11,407 nt of DNA from Candidatus Bipolaricaulota bacterium (GTDB taxonomy: Bacteria; Bipolaricaulota; Bipolaricaulia; Bipolaricaulales; Bipolaricaulaceae). The DNA is taken from positions 1 to 11,407 of the forward strand of contig DQVA01000072.1 in assembly GCA_015661965.1 (NCBI GenBank), read 5' to 3'. Shown one piece after another: positions 6,043-11,407 of this stretch (positions are counted from its first letter, which is position 1; the number at the start of each line of letters is the position of its first letter). A model generated the notes under the pieces. The model saw only the letters and a list, made by a program, of their open reading frames with translations. It was not told the origin of the DNA and searched no databases. Made by a program: the position numbers and the translations under genes.

Positions 6043-7761
6043 ATGACCCAGGTAAGGCTAGCGGAGCCCAGGCGTACAGTACAGGCCCTGTTCCCAGACG
6101 GGCGGGCCTTCGAGGGCCCGCTGGGGACCACCCTGGAGGCGTTCGTGCGGGCCGCCTACCCCGACCCCACCGTGCCCCCCATGGCGGCCATCGTGGACGG
6201 GGAACTCAGGGAGCTGGCGATGCCGGTGCGGCGGGACGTGGAGGTGAAACCTATCTTCCTCACCGACTCGGACGGCATCCGCATCTACACCCGTTCCTTG
6301 AGCTTCCTCCTCACCGCCTGTGTGGCGGAACTGTTCCCCGACGCCAAGCTGATCATCGACCACTCGGTGCCGTTCGGCGGCTACTACTGCCGGGTGACGG
6401 GCCGGCCGCCTTTGACCCCCCAGGAATTGGAACACCTGGAGGGGCGGATGCGCCGGCTGGTTCAAGAGGACCGGCCCATCCTCAGGGAGCAGGTATCCAT
6501 CGAGGAGGCGCGGGCTTGGTTTGATGCCCAAGGGAAACCCCATAAGGCGGCCTTGCTCTCCCAGGGGGCGGAGGACGGGCACCTGCACCTGTACCGCCTA
6601 GGGGGGTTCCGGGATTACTTCTTCGGCTACATGGTCCCCTCCACCGGGTATCTTCCCTATTTCGCCCTCACTCCTTACCATGACGGATTCATCCTCCGCT
6701 TCCCGCGGCGGGAGCGGCCCACCGAGCTCGCCCCCCCGGAGGACTACTCCGCCCTGTGGCAGGTGTTCGTGGAGTACCGGGAGTGGCTGGAGCTCCTGGG
6801 GGTGTACGACGCCTGGACGGTGAACGAGGCGATCCGCACCGGCAGGATCCGGGAGGTAATCCTGGTTTCAGAGGCCCTGCACGAGCAGCGGGTCGTCCAG
6901 ATCGCCAGGGCCATCGCCGAGCTACCCCCGGAGCGGCGCCGCTTAGTGCTCATCGCCGGCCCCTCCTCCTCGGGCAAGACCACGTTCACCAAGCGCCTTG
7001 CGGTTCAGCTCATCGCCCAGGGCCTCCGGCCCTATCCGGTGTCGCTGGACGACTACTTCCTGCCCCGGGAGGAGATGCGGCGGCGGGGCCTTACCGACTT
7101 CGACGACATCTCCGCCCTGGACCTCCCCTTGCTCGCCCGGCACATGCAGGAGCTCCTGTCCGGCAAACAAGTTACCCTGCCCCGCTACAACTTCCGCACC
7201 GGGGAGCGGGAGCAGGGCCCCACCCTGAAGCTGGCCCGGGACGAGATGTTGCTGGCGGAGGGGATCCACGCCCTGAACCCGACCCTGCTCCCGCAAGCGG
7301 TGGGGGAACACGCATTCCACATCTACGTATCCGCCCTCACCCAGCTCAACCTCGACAGTTCCGTGCGACTCCACACCACCGATACCCGGCTTCTCAGGCG
7401 GATCGTGCGGGACGCCGCGTTCCGGGGCTACTCGGCCGAGGACACGTTGCGGTTGTGGCCCAACGTGCGCCGGGGGGAGAAACGCCATATCTTCCCCTAC
7501 CAGGGGAAGGCAGACGTCATGTTCAACTCGGCCCTGGTGTATGAGTGGGCGGTGCTGCGACCGCGGGCGGAGCCGCTGCTTCTGCAGGTGCGGGACCGGC
7601 GCCTCAGGATCGAGGCGGAGAGGTTGCTTGCCACCTTGCGCTGGATCTCCCCTTACGAGGGGAAGGAGATCCCGGCCACCTCCATCCTGCGGGAGTTCAT
7701 CGGCGGCGGGATCCTCCGGGCCTATTATCCGACCCCGCTGGAACGGTCGGTGGGGAGGTGA
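6043..7761 (+). CDS. TGS domain / uridine-kinase-like nucleoside kinase fusion
   Basis: This is a 572-residue cytoplasmic protein with the architecture of the long uridine-kinase-related proteins found in Thermotogae, Firmicutes and Bacteroidetes. Residues about 12-72 form a TGS domain (ubiquitin-like, also present in threonyl-tRNA synthetase). Residues about 77-230 resemble the synthetase second additional domain (IDHSVPFGGYYC at 105-116), which may be non-catalytic. Residues about 300-505 are the P-loop kinase: Walker A GPSSSGKTT (306-314), VSLDDYF (333-339, the Mg/substrate aspartates), DFDDISALD (352-360), the YNFRTG block (382-387) and a lid-like RRIVRDAAFRG (452-462). It would phosphorylate uridine/cytidine or a related nucleoside with NTP, but the substrate of this long subfamily is not settled. 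It lies two bases upstream of the flavin-reductase gene. The start is chosen from TATAAT at 6029-6034. Confidence 0.85.
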   Translation: MTQVRLAEPRRTVQALFPDGRAFEGPLGTTLEAFVRAAYPDPTVPPMAAIVDGELRELAMPVRRDVEVKPIFLTDSDGIRIYTRSLSFLLTACVAELFPDAKLIIDHSVPFGGYYCRVTGRPPLTPQELEHLEGRMRRLVQEDRPILREQVSIEEARAWFDAQGKPHKAALLSQGAEDGHLHLYRLGGFRDYFFGYMVPSTGYLPYFALTPYHDGFILRFPRRERPTELAPPEDYSALWQVFVEYREWLELLGVYDAWTVNEAIRTGRIREVILVSEALHEQRVVQIARAIAELPPERRRLVLIAGPSSSGKTTFTKRLAVQLIAQGLRPYPVSLDDYFLPREEMRRRGLTDFDDISALDLPLLARHMQELLSGKQVTLPRYNFRTGEREQGPTLKLARDEMLLAEGIHALNPTLLPQAVGEHAFHIYVSALTQLNLDSSVRLHTTDTRLLRRIVRDAAFRGYSAEDTLRLWPNVRRGEKRHIFPYQGKADVMFNSALVYEWAVLRPRAEPLLLQVRDRRLRIEAERLLATLRWISPYEGKEIPATSILREFIGGGILRAYYPTPLERSVGR

Positions 7762-7763
7762 GC

Positions 7764-8273
7764 ATGAGGAAGGTGGACCCGTGGGAGGTCTTCCCCCAGG
7801 TGCAGGAAACGCTGTCCGCGGGTGGGGCGTTCCTGCTCTCGGTGGACGAAGGGGGGCGGCCCAACCCCATGACCATCGGCTGGGGCCTACTGGGCACCGT
7901 TTGGTACCGCAACGTTTTCCTGGTCCTGGTACGGCCGTCCCGCTACAGTCATGGCCTGATCGAGCGGGGAGGGCATTTCGCCGTGTGCGTTCCCCGGCCC
8001 GGGGAGCTGCGGGAGGCCCTGGAGTTCTGCGGCACCCGTTCCGGGCGGGAGTTGGACAAGGTGGAGGCGTTGGGGCTGGGGGTTACGCCGGGGAGGGCGG
8101 GTCCGGTGCCCCTCTTGGCCGAATGTAATCTACATTACGAATGTCGGGTGGTGACCCACACCTCCCTCTCGCCAGAGGACATACTCTCCCCGGAGATCTC
8201 GAGCAAGTACTACCCCACAGGGGACCTGCACTCCCTGTTCTTCGGGGAGATCCTGGCCGCTTGGCGTCAGTAG
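7764..8273 (+). CDS. Flavin reductase-like FMN-binding family protein
   Basis: This 169-residue protein resembles the flavin-reductase/flavoredoxin split-barrel family, which binds FMN and reduces flavin or passes electrons to partner enzymes. The ATG at 7764 follows the kinase stop by two bases, with GGAGG (7754-7758) five bases upstream, so translation is probably coupled. The frame is open upstream into the kinase gene, but that part is a shadow. AFLLSVDEGGRPNPMTIGWG (about 20-39) is the usual first strands plus the N-x-M-T flavin-contact region. Next comes VRPSRYSHGLI (about 57-67), where the family binds the flavin phosphate, and FAVCVPRPGE, then CGTRSGRELDK (88-98) matching the C/G-x-x-S-G-R-x-x-D-K hallmark. 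A partner enzyme is not visible nearby. The 3' end overlaps a convergent small ORF by 7 bp. Confidence 0.85.
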   Translation: MRKVDPWEVFPQVQETLSAGGAFLLSVDEGGRPNPMTIGWGLLGTVWYRNVFLVLVRPSRYSHGLIERGGHFAVCVPRPGELREALEFCGTRSGRELDKVEALGLGVTPGRAGPVPLLAECNLHYECRVVTHTSLSPEDILSPEISSKYYPTGDLHSLFFGEILAAWRQ

Positions 8274-8440
8274 CTTGGGGCCTGCACCATCTCCGGCCCC
8301 ATGCCTCCGAACACCAGCTGCAGGGCCGGCAGCCCGGCATCGCTGAGGGTCGAGTTGAGCCCAGCGAGCTCCAGGAGGAGCACGCCCCCCAGGGGGCCGC
8401 CCCCGCCGAAGCCCACTCCCGCGGCCACCACCGCTAGCAC
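8267..8440 (-). CDS. Small glycine-rich hydrophobic protein, unrecognised
   Basis: This is a 57-codon ORF beginning with GTG (8440-8438) five bases after GAGG (8449-8446), 14 bp downstream of the yqeB stop; a TTG at 8443 is an alternative start. The residues open with VLAVVAAGVGFGGGGPLGG, followed by a hydrophobic VLLLELAGL and a less hydrophobic tail ending MVQAPSY. This could form one or two short membrane segments with a GGGG turn. Almost every third base is G or C, like the real genes around it, which supports coding over chance. The last 7 bp overlap the end of the convergent flavin-reductase gene. I do not recognise a family. It could be a membrane accessory of the hydantoinase/yqeB operon, a fragment of a larger lost gene, or a chance open frame in GC-rich DNA. 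Confidence 0.5.
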   Translation of the reverse strand: MLAVVAAGVGFGGGGPLGGVLLLELAGLNSTLSDAGLPALQLVFGGMGPEMVQAPSY

Positions 8441-8454
8441 CAATACCTCGCGCC

Positions 8455-9243
8455 CTAGAGCTCCTTTTCCGCGAGCAGTTCCAGGGCGGAGACCACCCCG
8501 CCGGCGATCCGCCAAGCTCGCTCCGCCACCCGGAACGGGATCTCAGAATTACCCCGGGGGTCGATCTCCACCGCCTTCAGCCCCGGCCGCACTTCTACCC
8601 CGCTCCTCAGGATACCCCGCACCACCCCGGAGCACGAGGAAAACAGGGGCTCGCCGGCCACCGTGGCGAGGAGGTCCCCTTCTTCTACCTGCTCTCCGAT
8701 GCGTACAAACCCCAAGAAGACCCCGGCCCAGGGGGCACGCACCACCCGCCCTGAGGAAAGCCCCCCGATGCGGCAGGGCTCATGGGTAGGCGGCAGGGGG
8801 GAACCCCGCAGGTACACCCGCCCCAGGTCCGGGCCGTTTAGGGTCTCCACGGCGGCGTGGCAGTCCACCCCGGCGGTGAACCCTGGCCCCAGGCCGATCA
8901 CCAGCGGCGCCTCCCCCCTCCGGGTGCCCAAGTTGCGCTTGGCCATGCGGGCATCCACCAGAAGCCCGGGCTGGAGGAGGGCCAACGCCTCCCCCTCCGG
9001 GGCCAAGATGGGCAATACGTCCCGGGAGAGCAGCTCCCGCGCCACCGGGGGGGAATGGGCGAGGCGTCCGGTGACCCCCTCCACCTCCCACTCCCCCTCA
9101 TAGACCGCCTCGGCGAAGGCCACCGCCCGCCTGAGGCAGGTGGGGCGGGGGAGTTCAGTACAGACCACGGAGAAGCCCTCCGCCAAGAGGCGCAGGGCCA
9201 CCGCGGTGGCCACGTCTCCGGCGCCGCGCACCAGTGCAATCAA
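8455..9243 (-). CDS. yqeB: YqeB-type selenium-dependent molybdenum hydroxylase accessory protein (EF2563 family)
   Basis: This is a 262-residue cytoplasmic protein. The N-terminus LVRGAGDVATAVALRLL (4-20) is the Rossmann-like opening typical of YqeB, followed by RRAVAFAEAVYEGE (38-51), also a family hallmark. Later come LVIGLGPGFTAGVDCH (114-129) and a small barrel with lipoyl-like pattern: RAPWAGVF, then VRIGEQVEEGDLLA (180-193). It ends IAGGVVSALELL, as usual, so it looks complete. In other genomes yqeB marks selenium-dependent molybdenum hydroxylases and is thought to help mature their labile selenium or Mo cofactor; its biochemistry is unproven. The start is TTG at 9243, overlapping the hydantoinase stop in TTGA, with GGGGGGCGAG upstream. 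The frame stays open far upstream, but only by shadowing the hydantoinase gene. Confidence 0.85.
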   Translation of the reverse strand: MIALVRGAGDVATAVALRLLAEGFSVVCTELPRPTCLRRAVAFAEAVYEGEWEVEGVTGRLAHSPPVARELLSRDVLPILAPEGEALALLQPGLLVDARMAKRNLGTRRGEAPLVIGLGPGFTAGVDCHAAVETLNGPDLGRVYLRGSPLPPTHEPCRIGGLSSGRVVRAPWAGVFLGFVRIGEQVEEGDLLATVAGEPLFSSCSGVVRGILRSGVEVRPGLKAVEIDPRGNSEIPFRVAERAWRIAGGVVSALELLAEKEL

Positions 9244-10565
9244 CTCGCCCCCCAAGGGACGAACTCTCCCCTGCCTGGCCGGGCGAGGAGCTCCCCCTCC
9301 CGGGCCAGCCACTCCCCCCGGGACAACACCCCCACGATCCTCCCCTGCACCTGGAGGGCCTCGTAGGGGGAGAAGTCGGTGGCCATGTGGAGGCCCTCCG
9401 CGGTGATAGTCCAACTGCCTTTGGGATCCAGGAGCACCAGGTCCGCGTCCGCCCCGGGCTGGATCCCGCCCTTCCGGGGCCAAAGGCCGAACGCCCGCGC
9501 CGGCCCCTCCCCCAGGTACCAAGCGAGGGCAGCGAGCGAAAGCCTCCCCTTTGCCACCCCCTCGGAGTAGAGCAGGGGGAGCAGCGTTTCCACTCCGGGG
9601 AGCCCGGAGGGGAGTTTTTCCGGGCTTTCGGCGGCGTCCTTCTGGGCGCGGGTGAACGGGCAGTGGTCGGTGGATACGGCTTGCAGTTCCCTTCGTGCCA
9701 GGGCGGCCCACAGGGCGGCCCGGTCGGCTGGCCGCCTCAAGGGAGGTGTCACCGAGAAGTAGCGACCGTGGGGGCGGGAGTAGGCAGTTTCGTCCAGGAG
9801 GAGGTAATGGGGACAGGTTTCCCCCCACAGGGGCGCGCCCCGGTCCCGGCCAGCCAGGTACGCGCCCAGGCCCCCGGCGCTGGAGATGTGTGCTACATAG
9901 GTGCGGCAGCCCGTCCTCAGGGCCAGGATGGCCAGCTCGGCGATGGCTACCTCCTCGGCCACGGCCGGCCGCCCCTCCGGGGTGGGCCCCTTCCCGGGGA
10001 CCATCAGCTCCTCCGCCTCGGCGTGCACCATGGCCACCCCGCCCAGCCTGGCGATCCCCTCCATGGCCGCCTTGAGTACGCCGAGCGGGGTACGCCGTCC
10101 CGAGTCCGCATAGGCGAGGTAGAACTTGAACGAGCGCACCCCCAGCTCCGCCGCCTGCGCCAGCTCCCCGGCCCGGTCCGGGGTCCAACCGATCATCTCG
10201 GCGTGCAGTGAGAAGTCCACCGCCGCCGGGGCGGCTTGGGCGATGCGCTCCTCGATCGCCTGGGGCAGGGATTTGTCGGGCGCCCCCAAGGTGAAGTCGA
10301 TCAAAGTGGTGACGCCTCCTGCGGCCGCGGCCAGGGTGCCGGTGGCGAAGTCGTCCGCTGAGCGGGTGCCGGCCACCGGCAGGGCCAAGTGCACGTGGGC
10401 GTCGATCGCCCCCGGGAGGAGGATCAGCCCCTGTGCGGAAAAGGCCGCCCGTGGCCTATGGGCCCGTCCCAGCCGGGCGATCCTCCCCTCCCGGATCAGG
10501 ACGTCCGTTTCCCGCACCCCTTGTGGGGTGACCAGCTTCGCTCCTGCGATCACAAGTTCATCCAT
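9240..10565 (-). CDS. hydA: D-hydantoinase / dihydropyrimidinase-like amidohydrolase
   Basis: This 441-residue cytoplasmic enzyme of the cyclic amidohydrolase family hydrolyses cyclic amides such as hydantoins or dihydropyrimidines. The binuclear metal site is complete: DAHVH (55-59), the carbamylated lysine K147 in SFKFYL, H181 in VHAE, H226 in VAHIS and D300 in STDHCPF. GETCPHYL (248-255) and GLPGVETLLPLL (321-332) fit hydantoinase/dihydropyrimidinase better than allantoinase or dihydroorotase. Y152 probably binds substrate. The usual HAEN is HAEA here, so substrate choice may differ. The ATG at 10565 is preferred because the N-terminus MDELVIAGAKLVTPQG matches the family start; the open frame continues upstream without homology. 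There is no Shine-Dalgarno site before it, so translation may be near-leaderless. It is coupled to yqeB through a TTGA overlap. Confidence 0.9.
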   Translation of the reverse strand: MDELVIAGAKLVTPQGVRETDVLIREGRIARLGRAHRPRAAFSAQGLILLPGAIDAHVHLALPVAGTRSADDFATGTLAAAAGGVTTLIDFTLGAPDKSLPQAIEERIAQAAPAAVDFSLHAEMIGWTPDRAGELAQAAELGVRSFKFYLAYADSGRRTPLGVLKAAMEGIARLGGVAMVHAEAEELMVPGKGPTPEGRPAVAEEVAIAELAILALRTGCRTYVAHISSAGGLGAYLAGRDRGAPLWGETCPHYLLLDETAYSRPHGRYFSVTPPLRRPADRAALWAALARRELQAVSTDHCPFTRAQKDAAESPEKLPSGLPGVETLLPLLYSEGVAKGRLSLAALAWYLGEGPARAFGLWPRKGGIQPGADADLVLLDPKGSWTITAEGLHMATDFSPYEALQVQGRIVGVLSRGEWLAREGELLARPGRGEFVPWGAS

Positions 10566-10576
10566 TTCCGAAGGAG

Positions 10577-10604
10577 GATATAGACGTTGCCGCGTGTCGT
10601 CCAA
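10577..10604 (-). promoter_or_regulatory. Putative promoter of the hydantoinase-yqeB operon
   Basis: On the minus strand TTGGAC (10604-10599) is followed after 16 bp by TATATC (10582-10577). A transcript would start near 10570-10568, only a few bases before the ATG at 10565. The lack of any AGGAGG-like site on that strand before the ATG agrees with an almost leaderless mRNA. Both hexamers are imperfect, so confidence is low. The AAGGAGG seen at 10571-10577 is on the plus strand and faces the wrong way. Confidence 0.35.
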
Positions 10605-10863
10605 TCGCACTGGCAAGGGCTGATCTACCCAGAAGAGGATCGATAGCAAGGTCGGCAGGACCACGAACGCGGCAAGCCTGGGGTTGTCGAACCCCCCACG
10701 GGCCCTCCCCCCCAGATGAATCGGGGGTCGGTGATAGGAGGAACTGGACGGAGGCGAAAGCCTTGAAACACGTGGTCGGCCTGTTCAAAACTCGCTCCTG
10801 GCAATCCCTAGACAGGGTTGTGGGGTACTCAAGCTCGGCCGGGACCCCGGCCATACGGCCTCG
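10605..10863. other. Intergenic stretch without a recognisable gene
   Basis: Open frames exist on both strands, but none reads like a protein family and none has a good ribosome-binding site. It holds homopolymer-rich stretches (for example G/C runs around 10692-10731) and GC-rich inverted repeats near its right end. I see no tRNA-like fold and no T-tract terminator. Confidence 0.5.
10837..10852. repeat. Perfect GC inverted repeat just past the membrane-protein remnant
   Basis: GGCCGGG-AC-CCCGGCC is a perfect 7-bp inverted repeat with a two-base centre, overlapping a second small one, GGCC-ATAC-GGCC (10849-10860). It starts 12 bases past the minus-strand stop at 10864. It could stall or protect the 3' end of that transcript, but it lacks the run of T residues of an intrinsic terminator. 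Confidence 0.4.
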
Positions 10864-11407
10864 CTATGGCGTTTCAGGACGGCAGGACCGGCGCACCGCC
10901 AGGAAGATCATGAACCCCCCGGCGAGCAGCGCCACCATCCCCCGACAAGAAGCCCAACGGCGATCCCGAGCACCATGGGGACTTTCACGCCCAGGGATGC
11001 CTCGATATCGATCCCTCGCGACCCGTCCTCGTTCATCAGGACAAGGACCCAGTTCCCCGGCTCGACGGTCCATTGCAGGGTCCGGGTCTCGGGGCCGTGG
11101 GTTGAGGCGACCCAAAAGGTCTGGAAGGCGGGAGCTGCCGGGGGTGATGCCGATACTCCACCCGGTCAGCTCCATTTCGTTGGGGGTGGATCTCCGTAAA
11201 CTCGTCATGTTCCACCCCCCGCAGATAGGCCGAAGCCGCCGTTTCCTCCGCCAGTCCGATGAACAGGCCCTTCGAGGGGTCGTTGCTTGTCGCCTCTACC
11301 TTAATGGCGCCCCACCTACTTCAATCGGAGAGCCTTATCGGTCCCAGCTCGATCTCCATCGGCTTGCTGACGATCGCGTAAGAATCCCGGGACAGCCGAA
11401 CGGGCCT
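10864..11407 (-). pseudogene. Interrupted membrane protein, C-terminal part (5' end outside window)
   Basis: Reading the minus strand from the window edge gives YAIVSKPMEIELGPIRLSD, a TGA (11323-11321), then in the same frame IKVEATSNDPSKGLFIGLAE and YLRGVEHDEF up to VEYRHHP. After a C5 run (11144-11140) the sense continues one base out of frame (APAFQTFWVASTHGPE, then LVLMNEDGSRGIDI and VPMVLGIAVGLLVGG). After a G5 run (10943-10939) it shifts again to MVALLAGGFMIFLAVRR and stops at TAG (10866-10864). Joined together, this matches a membrane-protein family I recall from Actinobacteria and related phyla: an extracytoplasmic domain with FVGIGP...YLxGVxHDEV, FWVAS and VVMNxDGSxGV motifs, then a C-terminal membrane helix. 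Its function is unknown. Adding one base at each homopolymer would restore the last two frames; TGG to TGA would explain the stop. Confidence 0.7.

Noticed and set aside
9244..10188. Upstream extension of the yqeB frame through the hydantoinase gene
   Set aside because: The translation there is low-complexity Arg/Gly/Pro and lies out of frame over a clear amidohydrolase. Homology to YqeB begins at the TTG at 9243.
9234..10211. Plus-strand 325-codon open frame opposite the hydantoinase gene
   Set aside because: It is an antisense shadow of a gene whose metal-binding residues are all intact.
10566..10664. N-terminal extension of the hydantoinase with a hydrophobic VLPTLLSILFWV stretch, resembling a signal peptide
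   Set aside because: The family starts at the MDELVIAG strand and is cytoplasmic, and no ribosome-binding site supports the upstream GTG. The region also carries the likely promoter.
10558..10854. Minus-strand 98-codon ORF in the gap
   Set aside because: There are no family features, its end overlaps the hydantoinase start in another frame, and its composition looks random.
10975..11199. Plus-strand 74-codon ORF
   Set aside because: It lies antisense to the interrupted membrane protein, whose coding sense on the minus strand is evident across frames.

Overview
This is a compact, gene-dense, high-GC bacterial segment (G/C strongly preferred at third codon positions). It contains one complete five-gene ABC transporter operon, a divergent pair of transcription units, and a minus-strand purine/hydantoin-type cluster. 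The host cannot be named from sequence alone. Bacterial Shine-Dalgarno sites, a signal peptide, a TGS-type nucleoside kinase, amino-acid catabolism and at least one probable leaderless start would suit a heterotrophic, possibly anaerobic or thermophilic bacterium from a high-GC phylum (for example Bipolaricaulota, Synergistota, Chloroflexota or Actinomycetota). That placement is inference only.

Left part (1-4564, plus strand): the last 36 codons of a gene that looks like urocanate hydratase (hutU) are followed by livK-livH-livM-livG-livF, a complete branched-chain/polar amino acid uptake ABC transporter. Most junctions overlap or abut, so this reads as one operon. The hutU link suggests that the transporter brings in histidine, urocanate or a related amino acid for degradation.

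Middle (4565-8273): a minus-strand exported polysaccharide-deacetylase-like protein (4767-5924) ends at an in-frame TAG. Its reading frame clearly continues beyond the stop with family-like sequence, so a second, shortened deacetylase domain appears to be decaying. A roughly 120-bp divergent promoter region separates it from a plus-strand operon of two genes: a TGS/uridine-kinase-like fusion protein (6043-7761), whose start lies directly behind a perfect TATAAT, and a flavin-reductase-like FMN protein (7764-8273).

Right part (8267-10565, minus strand): a D-hydantoinase/dihydropyrimidinase-like amidohydrolase, a YqeB-type protein (marker of selenium-dependent molybdenum hydroxylases) and a previously unrecognised 57-codon glycine-rich hydrophobic ORF are arranged as one operon. 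Its 3' end overlaps the flavin-reductase gene by 7 bp. Far right (10864-11407, minus strand): the C-terminal part of a membrane protein that can be followed through three frames, with one in-frame TGA and two single-base losses in homopolymer runs. It is either a pseudogene or a stretch with sequencing errors.

The items most worth following up are the small ORF beside yqeB, the broken second deacetylase domain, the multiply interrupted membrane protein, and the hutU-liv association.
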